Positions 1 through 6,354 are shown, numbered from the stretch's first letter. The stretch: 6,541 nt of DNA from TMED27 sp050633165 (GCA_050633165.1 JBOEFZ010000106.1:1-6541); one strand, 5' to 3'. Notes: generated by a model not told the origin, from the sequence alone. Translations and numbers: made by a program.

Positions 1-128
1 TTCTTCGGCGTAACACCACCAACCATATTCGTCCCATACGCAATCGCTTGCTCACTATGAAACGTTCCTTGCGCGCCAGTAAAACCCTGGCAAATCACTT
101 TTGTATCTTTATTAACGAGTACTGACAT
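1..128 (-). CDS. sucD: Succinyl-CoA synthetase alpha subunit, N-terminal part (runs off left edge)
   Basis: This is the 5' end of the gene for the alpha subunit of succinyl-CoA synthetase (succinate-CoA ligase), which binds CoA and carries the phosphorylated histidine in the reversible conversion of succinyl-CoA to succinate with formation of ATP or GTP. Forty-two codons are visible, from the ATG at 128-126. The protein begins MSVLVNKDTKVICQGFTGAQ and continues through GTFHSEQAIAYG and NMVGGVTP, which from memory is almost identical to the start of E. coli SucD. The GFTGAQGTFH stretch is the CoA-binding Rossmann loop. The catalytic histidine lies outside the window. A ribosome binding site (AAAGGA) sits 6 nt before the ATG. 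In most bacteria sucD follows sucC directly; here an opposed gene and 1205 bp separate them, so sucD probably uses its own promoter. Identification is very secure. Confidence 0.97.
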   Translation of the reverse strand, partial: MSVLVNKDTKVICQGFTGAQGTFHSEQAIAYGTNMVGGVTPK

Positions 129-134
129 CTCTAA

Positions 135-140
135 TCCTTT
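135..140 (-). promoter_or_regulatory. Ribosome binding site of sucD
   Basis: On the minus strand AAAGGA lies 6 nt before the sucD ATG at 128. It is a good Shine-Dalgarno match and fixes the start. It also shows that sucD can be translated independently of sucC, which is 1.2 kb away. Confidence 0.7.
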
Positions 141-163
141 GTCGTTTTGAATCTTGTTTTCAA

Positions 164-191
164 GGTATAACGATTTTGCACCGCAATTCAA
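164..191 (-). promoter_or_regulatory. Candidate sigma70-type promoter for sucD
   Basis: On the minus strand TTGAAT (186-191, -35-like, 4 of 6 matches to TTGACA) is followed after 16 bp by TATACC (164-169, -10-like, 4 of 6 to TATAAT). This would start transcription about 30 nt before the sucD ATG. The match is moderate, but a promoter is expected here because the gene next upstream, 292-1320, points the other way. A GAATC site (149-153, GANTC class) lies just downstream of the -10. Confidence 0.4.
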
Positions 192-261
192 ACCCCAAAT
201 CTATATCAAATCCCGTCTTTCTTTAGCAAAATCTTTACATTTTTCATATCTAATAAAACCC

Positions 262-291
262 AAAGGAAGCACACATCTAAAAACATAAAAA
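262..291 (+). promoter_or_regulatory. Leader of the transglycosylase-like gene: distant purine box and A-rich tract
   Basis: AAAGGAAG (262-269) is a good Shine-Dalgarno match but ends 22 nt before the ATG at 292, well beyond normal spacing. No start codon follows it at a usual distance, and an in-frame TAA at 286-288 rules out a longer reading frame. The 12 nt before the ATG are almost all A. Initiation may depend on the A-rich leader, or on a fold bringing the purine box closer. The rest of 129-291 holds the sucD signals; no convincing plus-strand promoter was found there. Confidence 0.35.
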
Positions 292-1320
292 ATGGCCAAC
301 AAAACACAAACAGGATTAACCCAAGAGGCAAAACGAACCTTCGCGCCCAAAACTTCGCTACACCCCGTTGCCCGCCCTACATCGATCACATCATCACAGA
401 TAAAAGATGCATGGAATATATCCGCCTACGCAGGTCTCGACCAAACCCAAATCCACGACGGAGACTTTAAATTTGATGCCGCCAGCCTCGCCGGATTAAT
501 CTCCCCCCTCGATTTACCTCTTTATCAAGATGCGCCACCCAAAGCAGATGCAAATCCACAAACCCACAAACCCACCATAACACCGCCAGATGACTTAGGC
601 CTCGCCACACAAATCACCGAAGCCCTCACCGGATACAACGCCGTATTTCTCGCCCAAAAAGCCTTCGTAGAAAGCACCCACGGCAAAAATATGGGCAAGC
701 CCAGCGGCTTTGTCTACGGCTACTACCAATTCTCCCAAGTTGCCACCCACGAAGGGATAGAGCAACTCATGAAACTCCCCGCCGCCGACATTATCGCGCA
801 TCTTGTCCCCGACATCAAAAAACTGCACGATGGCAACCTCGACTCCGCAACAGAAAAAGCCCTCTTGGATAAAGTCCGAACAGATCCGCTCGCCGCATCC
901 CTCATAAACGCCGGATACAACATCCGCTACACCAAGCAATACGCCGCCGAACTCACCGGTCCCGTGAGCTACCTCATCCATTTCGGTGGCCCGGGTAACG
1001 GCAAAAGATTGATCGAAGGCTACAAAGACAACCCCGAGACGCTCGGCGTTGCCCTCCTAAGAAGCGGAGAAAATTCAAACATACTAAGCAAGGCCGCCAA
1101 CCGAAACATCTTCTACCATGACGGCGACACAAACAGCCCCCGAACAATCGGCGAAATCGTCAGCTTCCTCGAACATGAAAAAGGATTCGGCAACCACATC
1201 ATCTACGAACCGGTTACCACGCAAGATTTAGAAGATTTCGACATCACCCAATGGTCAGGAACGCAATACTCCGCCATCACACCGCCCCCTGCCTTGGATC
1301 TAGCAAACCCACAAGGGTAA
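292..1320 (+). CDS. Lytic transglycosylase-like protein (342 aa)
   Basis: This is probably a peptidoglycan-cleaving lytic transglycosylase, or a protein built on that fold. The N-terminal ~100 residues are polar, low in recognisable features and end in a Pro/Thr-rich linker (about 81-100). The likely catalytic domain spans about 103-290. It contains FVES (E127 is the candidate catalytic Glu), GYYQF at 143-147 (in the place of the G-L-Y/M-Q motif of SLT domains), YLIHFGGPGNGKRLI at 227-241 and NRNIFYHDGD at 270-279. From memory, the last two correspond to the 'Y-L-x-H-F-x-G-P-x-G-A-x-R' and 'A-N-R-x-I-F-Y' motifs of a transglycosylase family common in Alphaproteobacteria. A ~50-residue Pro-containing tail follows. 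I see no signal peptide or membrane segment, so the route to the cell wall is unclear. An in-frame stop just upstream (286-288) fixes ATG 292 as the earliest start, although its ribosome binding site is poorly spaced. The gene lies between sucD and sucC on the opposite strand and ends 13 bp from the sucC stop. Confidence 0.72.
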   Translation: MANKTQTGLTQEAKRTFAPKTSLHPVARPTSITSSQIKDAWNISAYAGLDQTQIHDGDFKFDAASLAGLISPLDLPLYQDAPPKADANPQTHKPTITPPDDLGLATQITEALTGYNAVFLAQKAFVESTHGKNMGKPSGFVYGYYQFSQVATHEGIEQLMKLPAADIIAHLVPDIKKLHDGNLDSATEKALLDKVRTDPLAASLINAGYNIRYTKQYAAELTGPVSYLIHFGGPGNGKRLIEGYKDNPETLGVALLRSGENSNILSKAANRNIFYHDGDTNSPRTIGEIVSFLEHEKGFGNHIIYEPVTTQDLEDFDITQWSGTQYSAITPPPALDLANPQG

Positions 1321-1333
1321 GAGCAAAACCGAT

Positions 1334-2542
1334 TTAAGCCGCAACCGCCTGCTGCGTTGCCGCGACAACCTTACTCGCCGCATCTTCCAAATCATCCGCA
1401 GAAATAATCGGCAAACCGGAGCCCGCCATCAATTCCTTACCCTTGGCAACATTCGTCCCCTCAAGGCGCACCACAAGCGGAACCTGCAAATCAACTTCCT
1501 TCGCCGCCGCAATAACGCCTTCGGCAATCACATCACATTTCATGATCCCGCCAAAGATATTGACCAAAATCCCCTGAACATTCGGATCGGAAAGAATAAT
1601 CTTGAACGCCGTCGTCACACGCTCCGCCGTCGCGCCACCACCAACATCAAGGAAATTCGCCGGCTCACCGCCCTTAAGCTTGATAATATCCATCGTCGAC
1701 ATCGCCAACCCCGCACCATTAACCATACAACCAATATTGCCATCCAAACGCACATAAGACAGCTCGTTATCCGCCGCAATCTTCTCGTTCTCGTCTTCCT
1801 CTGTCTCATCACGAAGCGCCGCAACATCGGCATGGCGATAAAGCGCATTCCCATCAAAGCTCATCTTCGCATCCAGCGCCATAACCTCATCACCAACCGT
1901 AATCAGCGGGTTAATCTCAACAATCTCGGCATCCAATTCCATGTAGCATTTATACAAATTCGCAAACAATTCCTTCGCACTATCCGCCTTCGCACCCGTT
2001 AGCTCCAAACCGGCCGCCAACGCATCACCATCCGCATCGGTAAAGCCCGCCACAGGGTCAATCGCAACATTGATAATCTTCTCCGGGTTACTCTCCGCAA
2101 CCTCTTCAATATCCATCCCGCCTTCGGTAGATACCAAAAACCCAACCTTGCTTTGCCCACGGTCAAGCACAACAGAAAGGTAATATTCCTTATCAATATC
2201 AACACCATCGGTCACATAAAGACGCTGAACTTCCTTACCCTCTTCACCCGTCTGCTTCGTCACCAAAACATTCCCAAGCATCGCCTCGGACGCCGCACGA
2301 ACATCATCAATCGACTTACAAAGGCGAACACCGCCCTTATCATCCGCCGCATCCTTAAAATGCCCCGCACCACGGCCACCCGCATGAATCTGCGCCTTAA
2401 CAACAAACAAAGTCGTCCCGCTCGCCGCCAACGTTTCCGCTGCCTTAACCGCCTCATCAACGCTCAACGCCGCAATCCCATCGGGCACAGCAACGCCATA
2501 TTTCTTCAACAATTCTTTGGCTTGGTATTCATGAATATTCAT
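1334..2542 (-). CDS. sucC: Succinyl-CoA synthetase beta subunit (ADP/GDP-forming)
   Basis: This is the nucleotide-binding beta subunit of succinyl-CoA synthetase, which pairs with SucD in the cytoplasm to make ATP or GTP from succinyl-CoA in the TCA cycle. The protein is 402 residues from the ATG at 2542; E. coli SucC is about 388. It starts MNIHEYQAKELLKKYGV, the usual family start. The N-terminal ATP-grasp domain shows VVKAQIHAGGRG (K49 and the 55-58 GGRG loop), STEGGMDIEEVAE (about 138-150), EINPL (209-213, Mg-binding N211) and LDAKMSFDGNAL (223-234, D224). The C-terminal ligase domain shows GNIGCMVNGAGLA (268-280), GGEPANFLDVGGGAT (291-305), NIFGGIMKCD (328-337) and RLEGTNV (359-365). The frame stays open to a GTG at 2563, but that adds seven residues outside the family and has no better ribosome binding site. 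No strong Shine-Dalgarno precedes ATG 2542. No terminator is visible in the 13 bp before the opposed gene ending at 1320. Confidence 0.97.
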   Translation of the reverse strand: MNIHEYQAKELLKKYGVAVPDGIAALSVDEAVKAAETLAASGTTLFVVKAQIHAGGRGAGHFKDAADDKGGVRLCKSIDDVRAASEAMLGNVLVTKQTGEEGKEVQRLYVTDGVDIDKEYYLSVVLDRGQSKVGFLVSTEGGMDIEEVAESNPEKIINVAIDPVAGFTDADGDALAAGLELTGAKADSAKELFANLYKCYMELDAEIVEINPLITVGDEVMALDAKMSFDGNALYRHADVAALRDETEEDENEKIAADNELSYVRLDGNIGCMVNGAGLAMSTMDIIKLKGGEPANFLDVGGGATAERVTTAFKIILSDPNVQGILVNIFGGIMKCDVIAEGVIAAAKEVDLQVPLVVRLEGTNVAKGKELMAGSGLPIISADDLEDAASKVVAATQQAVAA

Positions 2543-2588
2543 CGGGTAAAATCTTTCGCTCACAGTGGTAAATGAATCTTATATCAAA

Positions 2589-2617
2589 GGTTTAGCCGCA
2601 CCGCAGCATCATGACAA
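2589..2617 (-). promoter_or_regulatory. Weak candidate promoter for sucC
   Basis: On the minus strand TTGTCA (2612-2617, 5 of 6 matches to TTGACA) is followed after 17 bp by TAAACC (2589-2594, 3 of 6 to TATAAT). A better -10-like hexamer, TATAAG (2578-2583), lies closer to the gene but has no -35 at the right distance. A GAATC site sits at 2574-2578. A promoter must lie somewhere in this 207-bp divergent region unless transcription reads through from mdh. Confidence 0.3.
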
Positions 2618-2637
2618 CCCCAAAACCACCCTCTTCC

Positions 2638-2652
2638 TTAAGAAAATATTAA
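2638..2652. promoter_or_regulatory. CtrA-type box, TTAA-N7-TTAA
   Basis: TTAAGAAAATATTAA is an exact match to TTAA-N7-TTAA, the recognition sequence of CtrA, the cell-cycle response regulator of Alphaproteobacteria. It lies 97 bp before the ATG of the 660-residue gene and 95 bp before the sucC ATG, so it could serve either. CATAAC (2675-2680), a -10-like hexamer with 4 of 6 matches, lies downstream on the plus strand, about where an activator near the -35 would be expected to act. A looser pair, TAAA-N7-TTAA, lies at 2717-2731. The region is A+T-rich, so chance matches are possible. Confidence 0.45.
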
Positions 2653-2736
2653 TCTTTTTTATGTATTTTAAGTGCATAACTACAAAAAGTAGATAAACCG
2701 CAGATAACAGCGGATTTAAAGAATAACTTAAGCGTA

Positions 2737-2743
2737 AAGAAGG
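2737..2743 (+). promoter_or_regulatory. Ribosome binding site of the 660-aa gene
   Basis: AAGAAGG ends 6 nt before the ATG at 2750, a normal Shine-Dalgarno position. It supports that ATG as the true start. Confidence 0.65.
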
Positions 2744-2749
2744 TGTATC

Positions 2750-4732
2750 ATGGCTCTGGATTTCGGAGCAGAGTTAGAGGAAATCAAGGTCAATGACGGC
2801 AAATTCGCCTTCTCCGGCACAGCTGCCGATTTCCTACGCGAAATGGCCATCCGCAGCGGCAACGCCGGCGGCCACAGCGGAACCGAAGCCACCGACAATT
2901 CCAAAAACCCAAGATACGCCCAAACAAAAAAAGCCCAAAAAGCTGCCGAAACACGCGCTATACTAGATGCCACCAACGGCACATACAACTTCACAGGCTT
3001 CATCAACAACAACTGGACACCAGAGGCGGAAGCCGCCCAACAAAACTTCTTACAAATACTTCTAAACCCCAACGGCACACGCGAACAAGAGCTAGACGCC
3101 GCCCTCAATCTCTTTGAGGAAATGAACAAAATCGCCAACAAAGACCCAGAATTTATGGCAATGTCACCAGAAGAAAGGGAATTCTACCTGAGAAATACCT
3201 TCGAAGAAAAGCTCATCGAAACCTTAGAAAAAGCAGGCGTTAAAGATCCTCAAGCTGAAGCAGATGCAATCTTCACAGATATTTCAAACGATCCAGAAAG
3301 AGCTGCACGGTATGTGCAGATACAGCTAGAGACTATATCCTCAACCAAGTTAGCCAAAAACGCTGCCTTTAGTATCTCCCATGCCATAGAATTAACGGAG
3401 GCTGAAAAAGACACTCTCGTCATCAGCCTTGACTACGGGTACAACGGTTCAAATACATTCTTGGAAGTTTACGCAGGCACTGCCATTACAGCAGATGGAA
3501 AAGGTGTAATAAACGACGGGGTTAACGACCTACAATACTACACCATTAATCCGGATGGCACGTTCAGTCCATTTCCACTAGAATACGCAATATCATCAAG
3601 TCCGGGACATGAAGCTGAACTTGCAAACCAAATCAAACAATCTGGATTCGAATTTAACGATTTTTCAGATGAAACACGCCAATATCTCGCTGCAGAATTT
3701 AATGTCACATCCTTGGAACAAATATACACAGCCCTCCAAGAATCTGAAAACAACTATTTAAAGTGGGCAATCATGCCCGATGAAAATTTCATTCAAATTG
3801 TTGGTAGCTATGCCCTTCCCACGCGCATTCAAGAACAACAAGCACAAGGGCAAGTCTTTGCAAATGACCAAGGCCTTCAAGACCTTCTTAGTACGGACAG
3901 AGAAGCCATTATCGAAGCTCAACATGAAGCTATACAAGCACTAAAAAACAGAGTCTCAGATTTAAACGAGTTAGCTCAGAATCCAATTTATGCCGCCGTT
4001 TTCAACTATCAAATCAACGATCTCAACGACCAAATCACCGCAATGGAAACACAGCTCGCAGAGTATCAAGCGGCAATAGCAAGCGTTGCAGCCGCACAAC
4101 AAGCAAAAGAAGAAGCCGCAAAAGCCCTCAACACCGAAGCCGAATTACAAGCAGAACTAAACCCTGATTTCGTTGATCCAGTACATCTGGATGGAGGGTT
4201 TGGCAGGAACGGCGTACCCAGCATGGTCATGACCGATGCAATGAGACTAGCGGAACTTGAGGAAGGTTTCATAGCAAAAGCAGACGCAAGAGACGCAGCG
4301 GCAGAGCGTCTAGAAGAAGCCAGAGAAGCACTTGCAGACACCGCTGACGCAGTTGACGCCGACACCGACGCCCTCACACCCAAACCAAGCGACGTTGCAG
4401 CATTCTTAACAGACAACAAAATGGCAATCGCAGACGTTTTAAAAAGCCTTGAAATCACATCTCCAAACTCACCAATATCCGAGGCCGAGCTGAGAATGGT
4501 CTTAGAAGACATGCCCGGCTACCACGCGGGCTTAGCAACCGCAGCCGTATCCTTAATCGCAAAAGATAACAGCCTTCCTGCAATTGCTTTGGAAGACAAT
4601 ACTCCCTCCCCTCTCAACACCCAATTCGCCGCAGCGGTCACAACGCCCGAACCGACACCGCAGCCAGAAGCAGCACCAAAACCCGACACACCAGCCCCCG
4701 CCATAACAATGGGCGCAGCTATGGGGGTGTAG
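2750..4732 (+). CDS. Unrecognised 660-aa protein with coiled-coil and Pro-rich tail
   Basis: I do not recognise this family. The protein looks soluble, with no signal peptide or membrane segment. By eye it divides into: an N-terminal segment (1-60) with NDGKFAFSGTAADFL at 15-29; a helical, acidic region (60-215) with 'TPEAEAAQQNFLQILL' and 'SPEEREFYLRNTFEEKL'; a shorter part richer in beta-type residues, Gly, Asn and Tyr (about 220-280); another helical region (285-360); a long Gln/Ala/Glu-rich likely coiled coil (about 384-470); a 'DPVHLDGGFGRNGVPSM' turn (476-492); a second Ala/Glu helix (495-540); a helical segment (546-605); and a Pro/Thr/Ala-rich tail (about 618-655). The start is supported by AAGAAGG 6 nt upstream. 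The stop TAG directly abuts the ATG of the next gene, indicating coupled expression. The central part (about 3240-4010) is near 40% G+C while the ends reach 60-70% on hand-counted lines, suggesting a mosaic origin. A structural or scaffold role is possible but unproven. Confidence 0.85.
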   Translation: MALDFGAELEEIKVNDGKFAFSGTAADFLREMAIRSGNAGGHSGTEATDNSKNPRYAQTKKAQKAAETRAILDATNGTYNFTGFINNNWTPEAEAAQQNFLQILLNPNGTREQELDAALNLFEEMNKIANKDPEFMAMSPEEREFYLRNTFEEKLIETLEKAGVKDPQAEADAIFTDISNDPERAARYVQIQLETISSTKLAKNAAFSISHAIELTEAEKDTLVISLDYGYNGSNTFLEVYAGTAITADGKGVINDGVNDLQYYTINPDGTFSPFPLEYAISSSPGHEAELANQIKQSGFEFNDFSDETRQYLAAEFNVTSLEQIYTALQESENNYLKWAIMPDENFIQIVGSYALPTRIQEQQAQGQVFANDQGLQDLLSTDREAIIEAQHEAIQALKNRVSDLNELAQNPIYAAVFNYQINDLNDQITAMETQLAEYQAAIASVAAAQQAKEEAAKALNTEAELQAELNPDFVDPVHLDGGFGRNGVPSMVMTDAMRLAELEEGFIAKADARDAAAERLEEAREALADTADAVDADTDALTPKPSDVAAFLTDNKMAIADVLKSLEITSPNSPISEAELRMVLEDMPGYHAGLATAAVSLIAKDNSLPAIALEDNTPSPLNTQFAAAVTTPEPTPQPEAAPKPDTPAPAITMGAAMGV

Positions 4733-5368
4733 ATGGCATTTCGTTTTGACCCGAAAACCTTCAACCGCGCAGCAAAACGCGCAGGAGAGGCGCACTCACC
4801 GCTTCTCTCCAATCCCGATGACGCCTTCCAAGAAGGCGCATGGGATATCGCAACCATCCTTATGGCATTCCTATCCGCCTATACCGCGCAAGGCCTAGAA
4901 CCCGCAATGGACGCCATGCGCTTCGCCAGCTTCACCGACCCGAGCAAGAGCGTCTCAAATACATTCAGGCGCATCGCCGCCGACGCGCTCAAAGACAGGG
5001 ACCTTACCGCCGCTTACAAAACCTCAATCCGTGAATATATCGACCACAGCAGCACGCTCGCCGCCATTGCAGGAACAGGATTAGAGCAACACGAAATGGC
5101 AACAAAATTGGTCTTGGGCATCATCGGCGTAAGCGGGAACGAAATCCTCGACCCGCAAACCGCGCTCAACAAAATCGGCATCGACCGCCTCGCCGCGTTC
5201 TTCGACAATCCCAATCCAACGCCGGAACAGCTCGACGCCCTTATGACGCATCTCAAAACCGAATTCCCGAACCTCGAAAACTCGACAATCTCCAACCTGC
5301 CAAGCATTCTACGCGCCGGAGCGGGGGATTATAGCCCCGTCGCCGAATTCAACGCACCGTCCGTCTAA
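4733..5368 (+). CDS. Unrecognised 211-aa helical protein, coupled to the 660-aa gene
   Basis: I do not recognise this family. The protein looks soluble and mostly helical. It begins MAFRFDPKTFNRAAKRAG, a basic start, then has an amphipathic stretch WDIATILMAFLSAYTAQG (37-54) that is too short and mixed to call a membrane segment. It continues with helices rich in Ala, Leu and Asp, TKLVLGIIGVSGNE (124-137), TPEQLDALMTHLKTEFPN (163-180) and a short Gly/Pro-containing end. The ATG follows the previous gene's TAG with no gap (TAGATG), and a G-rich run in that gene's last codons (4723-4729) may act as ribosome binding site, so translation is probably coupled and the two proteins may act together. 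Codon use is strongly C-ending, about 60% G+C on a counted line. Its TAA overlaps the mdh stop codon by 4 bp on the opposite strand, leaving no room for a terminator outside mdh. Confidence 0.83.
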   Translation: MAFRFDPKTFNRAAKRAGEAHSPLLSNPDDAFQEGAWDIATILMAFLSAYTAQGLEPAMDAMRFASFTDPSKSVSNTFRRIAADALKDRDLTAAYKTSIREYIDHSSTLAAIAGTGLEQHEMATKLVLGIIGVSGNEILDPQTALNKIGIDRLAAFFDNPNPTPEQLDALMTHLKTEFPNLENSTISNLPSILRAGAGDYSPVAEFNAPSV

Positions 5369-6345
5369 CCGAGCAAATCCTCAACCGCCGCACGTTCCTC
5401 ACGCAGCTCGGCATCCGTTGCATCCATGCGCGTACGGGAAAATTCGTTTATCTCCAAGCCCTGCACAATCTGATACTTCCCATCCTTACACGTCACCGGA
5501 TAACCATAGATCACGCCCTTCTCAATCCCGTATGATCCATCGGACGGCACAGCCATAGAAACCCAATCCCCCGCCGGAGTCCCCAGCGCCCAATCACGCA
5601 TATGATCCACCGCCGCCGAAGCTGCCGAAGCCGCGCTCGACGCGCCACGCGCCTTAATAATCGCCGCGCCGCGTTGCTGCACTGTTGGAATAAATTCATC
5701 CGCATACCAATCTTGATCAACCTGATCAATCGCCGCCGCGCCCTTTACGCTCGCCTCATGTATATCCGGATATTGTGTCGCGCTATGATTACCCCAAATC
5801 GTCATCTTGGTAATATCGGTCGAATGCGCCCCCGTCTTCTCCGCCAATTGCGAAATCGCACGGTTATGATCCAGACGCACCATCGCGGTAAAACACTCAC
5901 GCGGCAAATCAGGCGCATTTTCCATCGCAATCATCGCATTCGTATTCGCCGGATTTCCAACCACAAGAACCTTAACATCCCGCGAGGCATGATCATTCAG
6001 CGCCTTACCCTGCGGCCCGAAAATTCCGCCATTGGCCGAAAGCAAATCCTTACGCTCCATCCCGTCTTTACGCGGCATCGATCCAACCAACAACGCATAA
6101 TCAACATCCTTAAACGCCACAGCCAAATCATCCGTCGCAACAATCCCGTGAAGCAGTGGAAACGCACAATCATTCAATTCCATCACCACACCATTGAGTG
6201 CACCCAGCGCAGGCGTAATCTCCAATAAATGCAAAATCACCGGCTGATCCGGCCCCAACATCGCACCACTCGCGATACGAATAAGAAGGGAATATCCGAT
6301 CTGCCCTGCGGCTCCGGTAACGGCGACTCTGACTGGTGGTTTCAT
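5365..6345 (-). CDS. mdh: Malate dehydrogenase, cytosolic-like (type 2) class
   Basis: This enzyme oxidises malate to oxaloacetate with NAD+ in the cytoplasm as part of the TCA cycle. The 326-residue protein shows the Rossmann loop GAAGQIGYSL (11-20), the ribose-binding acid in LLEITPALGAL (E42), the substrate loop MPRKDGMERKD (90-100, R92 and R98), GNPANTNA (130-137), VRLDHNRA (156-163, R157 and D159) and the catalytic histidine in WGNHSATQYPD (H187). G-A-A-G-Q-I-G-Y, R-K-D-G-M-E-R-K-D-L and W-G-N-H-S-x-T-Q-Y-P-D mark the class that resembles eukaryotic cytosolic MDH, not the lactate-dehydrogenase-like class (G-A-G-Q-I-G) usually found beside sucCD in Alphaproteobacteria. The ATG at 6345 is chosen because AAGGAG lies 9 nt upstream and the protein starts as the family does; the frame is open to 6408, but that extension reads through a 10-bp repeat. 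The stop overlaps that of the 211-residue gene. Confidence 0.96.
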   Translation of the reverse strand: MKPPVRVAVTGAAGQIGYSLLIRIASGAMLGPDQPVILHLLEITPALGALNGVVMELNDCAFPLLHGIVATDDLAVAFKDVDYALLVGSMPRKDGMERKDLLSANGGIFGPQGKALNDHASRDVKVLVVGNPANTNAMIAMENAPDLPRECFTAMVRLDHNRAISQLAEKTGAHSTDITKMTIWGNHSATQYPDIHEASVKGAAAIDQVDQDWYADEFIPTVQQRGAAIIKARGASSAASAASAAVDHMRDWALGTPAGDWVSMAVPSDGSYGIEKGVIYGYPVTCKDGKYQIVQGLEINEFSRTRMDATDAELREERAAVEDLLG

Positions 6346-6354
6346 GATGGGGCT

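Noticed and set aside
595..981. 128-residue minus-strand open frame inside the transglycosylase-like gene
   Set aside because: It is a shadow of the C-ending codon bias of the plus-strand gene, whose motifs identify the real frame.
2543..2563. GTG start giving sucC seven extra residues
   Set aside because: The family begins at MNIHEYQ, and the GTG has no better ribosome binding site.
2153..2575. 140-residue plus-strand open frame over the start of sucC
   Set aside because: It lies antisense to sucC, is rich in Arg, Asn and Ile, and resembles no known protein.
2680..2713. Small inverted repeats CTAC/GTAG (2680-2692) and CCGC/GCGG (2698-2713)
   Set aside because: The arms are only 4 bp, as expected by chance in this A+T-rich region.
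4066..4512. 148-residue Ser/Ala-rich minus-strand open frame within the 660-aa gene
   Set aside because: The low-complexity Ser/Ala content is what antisense reading of an Ala/Glu-rich coiled coil gives; no start signals were seen.
5602..6228. 208-residue open frame on the plus strand inside mdh
   Set aside because: It is the antisense shadow of a well-identified mdh; its composition is dominated by Arg, Ile, His and Asn, and it has no ribosome binding site or family resemblance.
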